From Paenibacillus sabinae T27 (GTDB lineage: Bacteria > Bacillota > Bacilli > Paenibacillales > Paenibacillaceae), in the NCBI RefSeq assembly GCF_000612505.1, contig NZ_CP004078.1, positions 727,001 through 791,000 of the forward strand: a DNA stretch of 64,000 nucleotides, read 5' to 3'. The position numbers were made by a program, and so were the translations under genes. The notes under the pieces were generated by a model, which saw only the letters and a program-made list of their open reading frames with translations, did not search any database and had not been told where the DNA came from. Of the stretch, positions 37,615 through 46,749 are shown piece after piece. Each line of letters begins with the position of its first letter. Position 1 is the first letter of the stretch.

Positions 37615-39666
37615 ATGCGGCTCAACAAATTAAGAATAAGTAACTTTCGTAGTTATGGACCAACGGAAACGGTAATAGATTTCGAAGATATTACAACATT
37701 TATCGGGGCTAACAGCAGTGGGAAAAGTGCTGCACTACAGGCGCTAACTAAGTTGTTCGGAGAAACAAATGCAGATAGAGCGTTAGAGAAATCCGATTTT
37801 TATGTATCACATGACGAAGTACTTGAAGATTTGGAGAGACGAGAGCTTTACATCGAGGCGAATTTCTCATTTCCGGAAATTGAGAACGATGAAGGTGAAA
37901 CACATTATGCAATACCTACGTATTTTGATAACTTTGTTGTTGAAAACACTGGCGAGCCACCGTTCTTGCGAATTAGGCTTCAAGCTTCTTGGGAGCAAAG
38001 CAATACGCCAGATGGAATCATAGAAAGTAAAGTCAGCTATGTGTCTCTATCAGAGGATGCAGAAGAAGTAGCTACGAAGATTCCGCCAAGCGAGCTCTCA
38101 CAAATAAAAATCATCTATGTTCCAGCAATTCGCAATCCATCCACGTTATTGAGGAATGCGACCGGAACATTGCTCTGGCGTGTATTGAAGAGTATTAACT
38201 GGTCAACCGAAACAAAGGAGAACATTAAGGATCAATTAAAACGTGCTGAAGAATCCTTGTTTGAAGAGGCTGGATTGGAAAGGGTAAGGGATTCACTGAA
38301 AGATCACTGGAAAAAATACCATAAGGATACCCGATACTCGGAAGCAAACATCAGATTCAATAGCACAGACCTGGATCAATTAATAAAAAAGTTTGAAGTG
38401 GATTTTATGCCATCCATAACGCAAAAAGCATATTCCATTGATTCATTAGGAGATGGTCTTAGGTCTTTATTCTATTTGTCACTCGTGGATTCGTTTCTAG
38501 AAATTGAACAGCAAGCTATGGAAAATAGTGAAGATGAGGACGCGCCACAATTTAACATTCAAATTCCGGCCTTAACAATTCTCGCTATCGAAGAACCTGA
38601 AAACCATGTGTCTCCACATTTATTGGGCAATATTATCGTTAATTTGAATAGAATCGCTTCAAAAAATAATTCCCAAGTCATTTTAACCTCACATACGCCA
38701 GCTATTGTGAAGAGGGTTTTGCCTGAATCAATTCGATATTTCAATATTTCGGTAGATGAGGTTGTTACGAAAGTTAAAAAAATCGTATTACCTCGCTTAC
38801 AGGGATCTGCAGAAAATGAAGAAGCGTATAAATATGTAAAAGAAGCTGTGAGGGCATATCCAGAGATTTACTTCTCGAAATTAGTTATTTTAGGGGAAGG
38901 GGATAGTGAAGAAATCGTTATCCCTAAAGCTATTGAATTGGAGACAGAAGATCATTTGGATAGCATTTCGGTATCTGTAGTGCCGCTTGGGGGAAGACAC
39001 GTCAATCACTTTTGGAAGCTTCTAAATGAACTGGAAATTCCTTATGTCACACTATTGGATCTTGATAAGGAACGAAATGGTGGGGGTTGGGGACGGATTA
39101 AATATGCTTTATCGCAATTGATTAAAATCGGTGTGGATAAGAGCGAACTATTATCATTAATGGGTGGAAGCATCCTTAGTGATGAAGATCTGAATGACAT
39201 GCATACTTGGGATGAAAGTTATGTGGATAACCAAATGTCTTGGTTACAAAGGTTAGAAAGCTACGATATTTATTTCTCAAGCCCATTGGACTTGGACTTT
39301 ATGATGTTAGAGGCGTTCCCGGATGCATATAAACGGATACTTAGGGTCAATGAAGGGCCACGAATAGACAAAGTAGGAAAAGTACTAGAGATAGAAAATG
39401 ACGAACCAGAATTACCGGAATATTTAGAACGTGTTAGTAATGCGACTAAGCATGCATTAAAAGAAGGAGGGAGTAGTGGTGATACTTACACGATCGAACA
39501 GAAAAAATTGATGGTGTGGTATGATTACTTCTTTTTACAACGGGGAAAACCGGTCACCCATCGGTTAGCGATACTGAATATCACTGATGAATTGTTCGAG
39601 GAGCGCTTACCGGCACCATTGAAACGGCTGATTGCTAGTGTGAAACATAAAATTTCTGGTGAATAA
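37615..39666 (+). CDS. gajA: Gabija protein GajA: OLD-family ATPase/TOPRIM nuclease, 683 aa
   Basis: ABC-type ATPase with FIGANSSGKSAALQ (Walker A, ~30-42), SLGDGLRSLFYLSLVD (signature-like), LAIEEPENHVSPH (Walker B, ~323) and VILTSHTPAIVKR (His switch). The TOPRIM domain has VILGEGDSEEIV (~424, catalytic Glu) and VTLLDLDKERNGGG (~480, D-x-D). This is the GajA/OLD layout; AAGGAG precedes the ATG. Only 45 nt separate it from pPIWI-RE and 14 nt from the UvrD-like partner. Gabija GajA nicks specific DNA and is relieved from nucleotide inhibition on infection. Confidence 0.9.
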   Translation: MRLNKLRISNFRSYGPTETVIDFEDITTFIGANSSGKSAALQALTKLFGETNADRALEKSDFYVSHDEVLEDLERRELYIEANFSFPEIENDEGETHYAIPTYFDNFVVENTGEPPFLRIRLQASWEQSNTPDGIIESKVSYVSLSEDAEEVATKIPPSELSQIKIIYVPAIRNPSTLLRNATGTLLWRVLKSINWSTETKENIKDQLKRAEESLFEEAGLERVRDSLKDHWKKYHKDTRYSEANIRFNSTDLDQLIKKFEVDFMPSITQKAYSIDSLGDGLRSLFYLSLVDSFLEIEQQAMENSEDEDAPQFNIQIPALTILAIEEPENHVSPHLLGNIIVNLNRIASKNNSQVILTSHTPAIVKRVLPESIRYFNISVDEVVTKVKKIVLPRLQGSAENEEAYKYVKEAVRAYPEIYFSKLVILGEGDSEEIVIPKAIELETEDHLDSISVSVVPLGGRHVNHFWKLLNELEIPYVTLLDLDKERNGGGWGRIKYALSQLIKIGVDKSELLSLMGGSILSDEDLNDMHTWDESYVDNQMSWLQRLESYDIYFSSPLDLDFMMLEAFPDAYKRILRVNEGPRIDKVGKVLEIENDEPELPEYLERVSNATKHALKEGGSSGDTYTIEQKKLMVWYDYFFLQRGKPVTHRLAILNITDELFEERLPAPLKRLIASVKHKISGE

Positions 39667-39680
39667 GGAAAGGCTATTAG

Positions 39681-41558
39681 ATGAAAATCATTGATAAGAA
39701 TAGATGGGAACCTGCCGACGGACTAATGCTTGAACCTGCTGCGCTACAAGTTGTAAAAAGCGAAGACAACGCTTTAATTATTGCTGGGCCTGGAGCAGGT
39801 AAGACGGAATTGCTTGCCCAAAGAGCCTGCTATTTGCTTGAGACATCTACCTGCAAGGTGCCAAGGAAAATTCTTGCAATAAGTTTTAAGAGAGATGCCG
39901 CGAAGAACCTTGCTGAACGGGTAGAGAAACGTTGCGGTACAGAGCTTTCAAAGCGATTCCAATCTATGACGTATGATGCATTTGCTAAAAGTCTTGTGGA
40001 TCGTTTCTATTTAGGTATTCATGAGGATTACAGACCTGATTCAGTCTATGATATCGCTGTTGCGGACCGAACTCAAAACGATATCAGGACAGCGTATGAG
40101 CATGCTGGTTTTATACCTCCCGCTGGGATGCGGCCAGGTGACATAAACAACTTGTTGGAAAAGGAAATCGTTCGGCATTCTTTACCATTGCCTTTGGATA
40201 ATAAATATCCAACAAGGGCTGCTTGGTCACTCTTACTTAAAGGTGAAGTGACTAGTACAGCTAGATTGTCGTTCGCTATGATCACTAGGCTGGCAACGTA
40301 TTTGTTAGTATCAAATCCTCAATTGAGGAAGGCGTTGCAATTGACTTATAGTCATGTATTTCTCGATGAGTTTCAGGATACCACGAATATTCAGTATGAA
40401 TTTGTGAAGGCATGCTTTCATAATTCCAACTCGGTATTAACTGCAGTGGGGGATGGAAAACAACGTATTATGGTATGGGCTGGAGCGATGAGAGAGATTT
40501 TCCCAACTTTTCAGTCCGACTTTGGAGCAACTACTTATCGGTTAGTGATGAATCATCGATCAGCACCAAGACTCATTGAAATTCAAAAAATGTTTTTTTC
40601 AAGATTTAATGAGCAACCCATATCAATCCAAACAAATCCAAAATGGCAAGCATCTGATGGCCGAGCTTATCTTCATTTGTTTGAAAATCATATCCAGGAA
40701 GCCCAAGCAATTGGAGGCATTGTTCAGTCTTACTTAGCAGATGGTAGCCATAAACCGAATGATATCTGTATTCTTGTGAAACAAAAAATAGATGTGTACT
40801 GCAGCGAAATGATTACGGAATTTAATAAAATAGGAATACAGGCGAGAAACGAAGGGGTATATCAGGACTTCCTTAAAGAAGATTTCATATCCCTTTGTAT
40901 TCACACAATGATTATAGCAATCAGAAGAAATGCAGGTTCATGGACTTATTGTAGGAATATATTTCTCGATTTAAAAAACATGGATGAAACATCTTCGAAG
41001 ATTCACGAATCACAGAGAGAATTAAGTGATTTTATTAAGAAACTCAAATCTGATTTGAGGTCAATAAGTAACGAAAATGATCTGGGGAATATATTAAAAG
41101 AAATTTGTGACTTTTATTCCATTGATGCACTGAAAGCGTACTTTCCGCAATATTTGAGATCAAATTATATCGAAAAGCTACGTTTACAGTTGGCTAAATA
41201 TTTGTGGGAAGAATACATAAAAGCGGGCAGTTTGGACATTGCAATCGATAATTTGCTTGGGAAAAATACAGTTCCTATTATGACAATTCATAAGAGTAAG
41301 GGATTAGAGTATAAGACAATAATTTTTTTGGGACTAGAGGATGCGGCTTTTTATAAATTTGCAGATCAGAGGGAAGAGCATACAGCAACTTTTTTTGTAG
41401 CTCTCTCAAGGGCTAAAAACAATCTTCATTTTACTTTCAGTAAAGTACGACCGATTGGATTATACCGTGATGATCAAGATAGGAAAATTATTATGGATTT
41501 TTATCATGCATTACGCGATTCAGGAGTTGTAGAGCCGGTAGTTCATACCATAATGTAG
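39681..41558 (+). CDS. gajB: Gabija protein GajB: UvrD-like SF1 helicase, 625 aa
   Basis: Motifs: IIAGPGAGKTELLAQRA (I, ~34), FLDEFQDTTNIQYE (II, ~228), VGDGKQRIMVWAGAM (III), MNHRSAPRLIEIQ (IV), TIHKSKGLEYKTIIFLG (V, ~535), FVALSRAKNNLHFTFS (VI). Length is somewhat above the ~500 aa of described GajB proteins, but the pairing with an OLD/TOPRIM gene is diagnostic of Gabija. GajB is thought to sense DNA ends and activate GajA by consuming nucleotides. Confidence 0.9.
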   Translation: MKIIDKNRWEPADGLMLEPAALQVVKSEDNALIIAGPGAGKTELLAQRACYLLETSTCKVPRKILAISFKRDAAKNLAERVEKRCGTELSKRFQSMTYDAFAKSLVDRFYLGIHEDYRPDSVYDIAVADRTQNDIRTAYEHAGFIPPAGMRPGDINNLLEKEIVRHSLPLPLDNKYPTRAAWSLLLKGEVTSTARLSFAMITRLATYLLVSNPQLRKALQLTYSHVFLDEFQDTTNIQYEFVKACFHNSNSVLTAVGDGKQRIMVWAGAMREIFPTFQSDFGATTYRLVMNHRSAPRLIEIQKMFFSRFNEQPISIQTNPKWQASDGRAYLHLFENHIQEAQAIGGIVQSYLADGSHKPNDICILVKQKIDVYCSEMITEFNKIGIQARNEGVYQDFLKEDFISLCIHTMIIAIRRNAGSWTYCRNIFLDLKNMDETSSKIHESQRELSDFIKKLKSDLRSISNENDLGNILKEICDFYSIDALKAYFPQYLRSNYIEKLRLQLAKYLWEEYIKAGSLDIAIDNLLGKNTVPIMTIHKSKGLEYKTIIFLGLEDAAFYKFADQREEHTATFFVALSRAKNNLHFTFSKVRPIGLYRDDQDRKIIMDFYHALRDSGVVEPVVHTIM

Positions 41559-41568
41559 AGGTGAGATC

Positions 41569-42528
41569 GTGTCTGTTTTAATAAAAGATTTTAAAGACGG
41601 GGATGAATTTGTCGGGTATTACTTGATAAAAGAAATAGAAGCAAAGCAGACAAATAATTCGATTCCTAAAGATTTCTTAGATATAGTACTTGCTGATTCA
41701 AGTGGCAATATTTCTGCAAAGTATTGGGAAGCAAGTAAGACGGATATTGAAACATTCTTTCCGATGTGTCTTGTTAAAGTGCAGGGCTTGGTTCAAGTGT
41801 ATCGTGAGAAATTACAGGTAAAAGTAATTAGAATACGAAAAACAACGGAGCAAGATGCTGTATCCATAACAGATTTTATCCGTTCCGCCCCCGTAGATGC
41901 TAACGAACTTATCCCTATCATTGAACAAGCCATAGATAGTCTATCTCATAATGATATTAAATCACTTGTTACTTTTTGTTTTGAGAAAGTGAAAGACAAA
42001 ATGCAATCCGCACCCGCGGCCAAATCTCATCATCATGCTTATTTCGCTGGCTTAGCTTACCATATTGTTCGAATGCTTGAAATAGGTGAATTTATTTGCC
42101 GGCAACGGCCGTTTCTCAATTCGGATTTGATTAAGGCGGGTATAATCTTGCACGACATTGCCAAACCGGTGGAAATGATATCGGAGTATGGTATGGTGCT
42201 TGATTACAGTAACCAGGGCAAATTGGTAGGACATATCAGTATGGCTGCTAATTGGATTACAGAAGCTGCAATCATACTTGGCATCGATTTAGAGTCGAAT
42301 GTCATCATGGCACTACAGCATTTGATTCTGTCTCATCATAATCTGGGTGAATGGGGAAGCCCTGTTCAACCGCAATTACCGGAAGCTGTGGCTCTTCACT
42401 ATATCGATGCGATGGATGCTAAACTGCAGATGGTAGAGGACATGCTTCAAACAACCGCGGAAAGTGAAGAATGGACACCGGTTATTCGTGGTTTGGAGAA
42501 CAAAGCGATTTACAGATTAAAATTATGA
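41569..42528 (+). CDS. YhaM-like OB-fold/HD-domain phosphohydrolase, 319 aa
   Basis: GTG start with GAGGTGAG upstream. The N-terminal ~105 residues are an OB-fold (DFLDIVLADSSGNISAKYWE, CLVKVQGLVQVYR). The HD domain begins with HHHAYFAGLAYHIVRM (~145), IILHDIAKPVEM (HD pair, ~193), then ALQHLILSHH (~248) and HYIDAMDAKLQM (~274, the last metal Asp). Size and order match YhaM, a 3'-5' exoribonuclease of Firmicutes. Its place 10 nt after gajB in a defence operon is unusual for YhaM and suggests recruitment as a nuclease or nucleotide-cleaving accessory (inference). Confidence 0.82.
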   Translation: MSVLIKDFKDGDEFVGYYLIKEIEAKQTNNSIPKDFLDIVLADSSGNISAKYWEASKTDIETFFPMCLVKVQGLVQVYREKLQVKVIRIRKTTEQDAVSITDFIRSAPVDANELIPIIEQAIDSLSHNDIKSLVTFCFEKVKDKMQSAPAAKSHHHAYFAGLAYHIVRMLEIGEFICRQRPFLNSDLIKAGIILHDIAKPVEMISEYGMVLDYSNQGKLVGHISMAANWITEAAIILGIDLESNVIMALQHLILSHHNLGEWGSPVQPQLPEAVALHYIDAMDAKLQMVEDMLQTTAESEEWTPVIRGLENKAIYRLKL

Positions 42529-42549
42529 TTTTATCTGGAGGGTAAAATA

Positions 42550-42768
42550 TTGATTTGGGTAAACGTTCATATCCCTGACAAATTATGTACAGCCCATAAA
42601 TCCACGTGCGGACATGTTCTACAAGAAGAAACGAGCCTTAAAGGAATTCGAGAAATGAGGGGCGATGGTGGATGGTATGATTTCTCCCTCATGGATGAGG
42701 CGTCGACATGGTCCAAGACTAATTATCCGGAATACCCATTTGAGAAATGCGGCAAGTGCAAGCCATAA
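42550..42768 (+). CDS. Small Cys-rich protein, 72 aa, operon 3' end
   Basis: TTG start with GGAGGG 7 nt upstream, 21 nt after the HD gene. Four cysteines (CTAHKSTCGH and FEKCGKCKP) could bind one zinc. Central segment EMRGDGGWYDFSLMDE. No family recognised. Tight spacing says it belongs to the same transcript. Confidence 0.6.
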   Translation: MIWVNVHIPDKLCTAHKSTCGHVLQEETSLKGIREMRGDGGWYDFSLMDEASTWSKTNYPEYPFEKCGKCKP

Positions 42769-42796
42769 ACAACAGTATGACGAAAGGAGATGCGAA

Positions 42797-43075
42797 ATGG
42801 CAAAGGATTTGGATTTTGATCTGAAAATGTGCGGAAAAAGTGTATATGTAACATACTTTGAGTTCTGGAACAAACCTGGGTTCGATGAACGAATAGTCCA
42901 TGAACAAATGAGGCAAGTTGGAAAGGACGAAGCTGGAATCAAAATGTGTATTCAGGCAGCTAGAAGGATCGCGGAAAATGGTCTCCAGGTTGAAGCGCTA
43001 AAGGTGATCGCAAACTCTTCCCGAGTTAACCAGACGGCAAGAGAGAAGGCAAGATCGCTGCTTAATTCAATGTAA
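42797..43075 (+). CDS. Unknown 92-aa protein, last gene of the Gabija operon
   Basis: ATG at 42797 follows AAAGGAG by 7 nt; the frame extends upstream without a better start. The product starts MAKDLDFDLKMCGKSVYVTY and its C-terminal half is helical (EALKVIANSSRVNQTAREKA). No family recognised. The IS remnant begins 15 nt after its stop, with no terminator visible in between. Confidence 0.62.
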   Translation: MAKDLDFDLKMCGKSVYVTYFEFWNKPGFDERIVHEQMRQVGKDEAGIKMCIQAARRIAENGLQVEALKVIANSSRVNQTAREKARSLLNSM

Positions 43076-43089
43076 GAATAAGCATACTA

Positions 43090-44355
43090 GACAGTCAAAA
43101 GTTGTCCATAGAAAAATAGCCCAATCAAGCGAGTACATGATATCCTAAGGTTCCTACACCAAAAAGGAGATCAATCGCTGAAAGGGCTACATTTAGTTAA
43201 CGGAATGGCCGTACTTATAGGCGATGGGATGAAGCAGGCAAAGGAAGCTAGGAGGATGCCGGGCGTCAAGAAACTTCATCAGGAGTCCGAGAACTCTTCC
43301 AAGGCGGAGAACATCTTCGGACATCTGTTTGGCGCTGTTGGCATTCTCATGGGAACGCCGCAGAAGTGGTTTTGTCTGCCCTTGTTAATGAATCTGCAGG
43401 ATGGTGTAAAAACCATATTCAACTGGAGAGAACCCTCAGAGAGGCAAGATTCTCATGTCGTGCAGATGATCGAACAAGGCTTTGCGGCTGCCAGGCCATT
43501 AGGGAAAGCCCTGCTCCTGCTGGATCGCTATTTCCTATCCGTTCCTACGCTGGCGCGCATGAATGAATTAAACGCACCTAGAGTGACTCGGGTGCACATC
43601 GTTTCGAAGGTCAAGTCGAACGCAGTGGCCTATGAGCATCCTTCAGAGAAGAAGAAGGGGCGCGGATGCCCACGGAAAAAGGGAGCTACTGTCAAACTGA
43701 AAACCCTGTTTCAGAGCCGTGCTGCAGAGTTTCAGACGGCTCAAGTGACGATTTACGGAAAGGAAGAAACCGTCCAGTACCTGTACCATGAACTACGGTT
43801 TGTCCTGGTTCGGTTTGATGACCAGTTGTCCATACTTGTGAGTACCGACCTGACTTTGGCAGCACCAGACATCATCTGCTTATATGATATCGCTTCAAGA
43901 TCGAATGCACTTTCCGTGAAATGAAACAAGTGATCGACGGATTCAGCTATCATTTCAGGAGCAAATTAATGCCAAAACTGAAGCGTTACTTGCGGAAGGG
44001 AGAACCCCATCCGCTCGCGTCTGTGGAGGATGAACGAGAGAAAGAAAACATTCGATTGACGGTCAAGACCATAGAAGGCTACGTCATGTGCAGTTGCATC
44101 GCCATGGGCCTGTTGCAACTGATTGCCGTACGCGATTCATCCCTTGTTCCGAGCCTATTTTATCGATACTTGAGAAAGCCTATGAGTACCATTGTTTCCG
44201 AAGCAACAGTCATGGTTTGTTTACGCAAATCTATTTTTCGCCTGTTTGCTCAGAATCCGCATTTATCCATAACCAAAATAATTCAAGCTTAGCAGGAAAA
44301 TGCTTATAGCCACGCTGATTCGTTGGCTTCTTAAATGTGAGAACTTTTCACTGTC
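43090..44355 (+). mobile_element. Decayed insertion sequence with inverted ends (~1.27 kb)
   Basis: The left end reads GACAGTCAAAAGTTGTC, and the right end, on the opposite strand, GACAGTGAAAAGTTCTC, 15 of 17 matching, as terminal inverted repeats should. Between them lies one transposase, broken as described in the next entry. I see no clear flanking target duplication, which suggests age or a rearrangement. The element lies exactly where base composition jumps from moderate to high GC. Confidence 0.75.
43112..44292 (+). pseudogene. DDE transposase (IS4-like), truncated and frameshifted
   Basis: The open frame begins at 43112 only 20 nt inside the left repeat, without a proper start: RVHDILRFLHQKGDQSLKGL then AVLIGDGMKQAKEARRMPG (first Asp), ALLLLDRYFLS (second Asp). 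At ~43887 one base is lost: the frame ends in SRSNALSVK while the true text continues as YRFKIECTFREMKQVIDGF (catalytic Glu) and goes on to 44292. An N-terminal part of roughly 100 residues is missing, so both a deletion and a frameshift disable it. IS4-superfamily assignment is by DDE layout only. Confidence 0.78.
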
Positions 44356-44479
44356 CAATAATCCTAATAATTCCATCAAAGTGAATAACTAAGAAGGGAA
44401 ATCGATAACAAATGTCGAAACATAAAAGATCGAAGTCGAAATGCTATTACTTTTGTACCGGTTCGAAAGGATGATTCCG

Positions 44480-45184
44480 ATGTTTAATCCGAAGAAATTT
44501 ACGGCTGGCAACGTGAAACCGCTGCCGGTTTATCTCCTGCTCGACGTCAGCGGCAGCATGTCGACCGACGGTAAGATCGAAGCGCTGAACAAGGCGGTCG
44601 TTCAGATGATCGAGACCTTCGCGGATGAAGAAGTCGTGGACGCGGAAATCCATGTCGCCGTGATCACGTTCGGCGGGAAGGTATCGCTGCATCAACAGCC
44701 GACAAAGGCCGCGAACATCCAATGGGTGAATATGAACGCGACCGGCAGCACGCCGATGGGGAAAGCGCTCGAAATGGCCAAAGCCATGATTGAAGATAAA
44801 GAGGTCACTTCTGGCATGGCCTATCGTCCCGTCATGGTGCTCGTTTCGGACGGCATGCCGGACTCCGGTTGGGAGCGTCCGCTGCACGAGCTCGTCTCGA
44901 GCGGGCGGTCGTCGAAGTGCGACCGCATGGCGATGGCTATCGGCCGCGATGCCCATAAGGATGTGCTGAACAAGTTCATCGAAGGTACGGGGCGGAAGCT
45001 GTTCTTCGCGGAGAATGCCAAGCAGCTGCACGAGTTCTTCAACCTCGTCACGATGTCGACGATCGTACGGACGCGCTCCAAGGATCGGAACCAGGTCGTG
45101 GTAGATCCGGAGATCATGATGGACAGCGCGAGCGTGAGGCCGGCTTCGCAAGTGCAATCCGACGACGAAGAAGGATACTGGTAA
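44480..45184 (+). CDS. TerY-like VWA protein, 234 aa, first gene of the right-hand operon
   Basis: ATG 44480 has GAAAGG ~9 nt upstream. The protein is almost only a VWA domain: YLLLDVSGSMSTDGK (MIDAS, ~19-33), NATGSTPMGKALEMA, VMVLVSDGMPDSGWE (~117-131). It is cytoplasmic and matches TerY (COG4245) in size. The tail is acidic. In TerY-phosphorylation loci such proteins act with PP2C and kinase, found 5-6 kb downstream in the same operon. GC content and codon use differ sharply from the genes left of the IS. The 124 nt between IS and start show no clear promoter. Confidence 0.88.
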   Translation: MFNPKKFTAGNVKPLPVYLLLDVSGSMSTDGKIEALNKAVVQMIETFADEEVVDAEIHVAVITFGGKVSLHQQPTKAANIQWVNMNATGSTPMGKALEMAKAMIEDKEVTSGMAYRPVMVLVSDGMPDSGWERPLHELVSSGRSSKCDRMAMAIGRDAHKDVLNKFIEGTGRKLFFAENAKQLHEFFNLVTMSTIVRTRSKDRNQVVVDPEIMMDSASVRPASQVQSDDEEGYW

Positions 45185-45214
45185 ACCGAATAATCGGAAT
45201 AGGGAGAGGATCAT

Positions 45215-45484
45215 ATGCCGCAAGCCATAGGCGATCCGGACGAGCTGGAACGTTTCGCGCAATCGCTGAGACATTTTATCGATACGTTGAATGAGTCCGT
45301 TAACGGGTTGAATCACAGCTTCGCCGCGCTCGGGGACACGTGGCAGGACGCCAAACGTGCCCGGTTCGAGGAAGAGTATGCCGCGCTGCTGCAGCAGCTG
45401 CGGATGTTCGAGTCGAGCGCGTCAGATCAAATTCCTTATCTGCTGACGCTCGCCGCACGGCTTCGAGACTACTTGCAAAGTTGA
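45215..45484 (+). CDS. WXG100-like small helical protein, 89 aa
   Basis: AGGGAGAGG precedes the ATG. Two helices flank a turn with GDTWQDAKRARFEEEY (~40-56), close to the W-x-G/W-x-D turn of WXG100 proteins with the usual following E. WXG100 proteins are classically type VII secretion substrates, yet a second role as structural partners of FtsK-like ATPases is conceivable. No EssA/EssB/EsaA-like membrane genes are present, so secretion is not supported here. Confidence 0.7.
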   Translation: MPQAIGDPDELERFAQSLRHFIDTLNESVNGLNHSFAALGDTWQDAKRARFEEEYAALLQQLRMFESSASDQIPYLLTLAARLRDYLQS

Positions 45485-45492
45485 GATTACCC

Positions 45493-46749
45493 ATGGGACA
45501 GATTACGGTTGGTCAGGTGGAGAACCTGGAGGAGACGATCCGGTCGCTGGCACACGGCTATGAAGGGCTGCGCGACGCCTGTCAGCTGCTGCTCCATCGC
45601 ATTGCGGTCAAGGCGGCGGAGTGCGCGCTGGAACAAGCGACGAGCGGGGCGCTGCTGATGGCAGCCGTCACGAAGGAAGCGGAGATGGGCGTGTGGCTCG
45701 CCAAGGCTACGGCTGAGCATGCGATAGCGGATGCCGAATTGGCTGCGGCGATTGCGTCGGCGAATCCCGTGGCGATCACCGTCGCTTCGGCGCGGGTCGC
45801 GGAGACGTTAGCCGAACTGCAGCAAGCGATGGAGGCGTATGAGCGGGCCAAGCGGCATCGGATGCGCATGGAGCAGCGCAAGGAGCTGGCGGATCGGGCG
45901 GCGGCATTGACGGCGGAGCTTCAGGAAGAGGTCGAGGGGGAGAGCGCCGTCCGCATGCGTCAGGCGGAGGAATCTGTCGATGTCGGCCGATCCAGGCTGT
46001 CTAGCGCCCATGAGGCGCTGCAGGCTTATCTCGCGGCGAACGGGGTGGCAAGCGCATTTCACGAATGGCTGCGCTGGTCCCCGCCGCCGAATCAGCCCGT
46101 CAGGCCCGAAACCTTGAACGCCCGGTTATCGATGACGCCGGAGCAGCAGCGTTTGTTCGTTGAATACTTGGAGGAACGGGACCCTGAATTCCGGGCGAAG
46201 CTCGAGAAGTATCGGCAGGACCTGCGCGAGGCAGCCGGGGAAGCCGAACGGCAAGCCGTGCAATTGAAAGTTCGCAAGCAATTGAGCGGGACGCTGGGCG
46301 AGAAAATGGTAGAGTACGCCTTCAAGCCCCTCGCCGAGCGCATCGATACGCAGAACGTGACCCGGTTTGAGGACGGTCGTTATACGAAGACCGATATTAC
46401 CGTACACGGTTTGAAGACGCCGGTCATTCTCGGTCGCGGCGTCGGCATGGGCGCTCCGGCCGGAGGCTCGATCCGAATCGAAGTCAAATGCGGGAGCGTG
46501 CAATACCTGCTCTCGCAGAAGGAACATATGAAATTTCAGGCCGGTGGACACCGGTCCGCACGTGCGTCCATGACCGTATGCAGCCGCGATATTAAGGATT
46601 TGTCGTCCGAGACGGAGCGGGATCTGAGGCAGGCGCTTACGGACGCCGGATCTCCTCTCGTCGGGATGCTGCCGCGGAAGAAAGAATTGGACCAAGCGTG
46701 CTGGAACGCCGTCGCCGGATCAGAACGGGGAGTGACTGGGATTGTTTAA
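45493..46749 (+). CDS. Coiled-coil protein with nuclease-like C-terminal domain, 418 aa
   Basis: ATG 45493, 8 nt after the WXG stop, without its own strong ribosome site (coupled). Residues ~5-270 are Ala/Glu/Arg-rich helices, likely coiled coil. The C-terminal ~140 residues look like a compact enzyme domain: LGEKMVEYAFKPLAERIDTQ, RYTKTDITVHGL, then IRIEVKCGSVQYLLSQKEHM; Asp in TDITV and E-V-K fit a PD-(D/E)XK-type nuclease site. A toxin-like LXG/WXG effector is an alternative reading of helical N-terminus plus nuclease. It is the most likely killing or cutting component of this operon besides the McrB/DUF2357 pair. Confidence 0.7.
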   Translation: MGQITVGQVENLEETIRSLAHGYEGLRDACQLLLHRIAVKAAECALEQATSGALLMAAVTKEAEMGVWLAKATAEHAIADAELAAAIASANPVAITVASARVAETLAELQQAMEAYERAKRHRMRMEQRKELADRAAALTAELQEEVEGESAVRMRQAEESVDVGRSRLSSAHEALQAYLAANGVASAFHEWLRWSPPPNQPVRPETLNARLSMTPEQQRLFVEYLEERDPEFRAKLEKYRQDLREAAGEAERQAVQLKVRKQLSGTLGEKMVEYAFKPLAERIDTQNVTRFEDGRYTKTDITVHGLKTPVILGRGVGMGAPAGGSIRIEVKCGSVQYLLSQKEHMKFQAGGHRSARASMTVCSRDIKDLSSETERDLRQALTDAGSPLVGMLPRKKELDQACWNAVAGSERGVTGIV

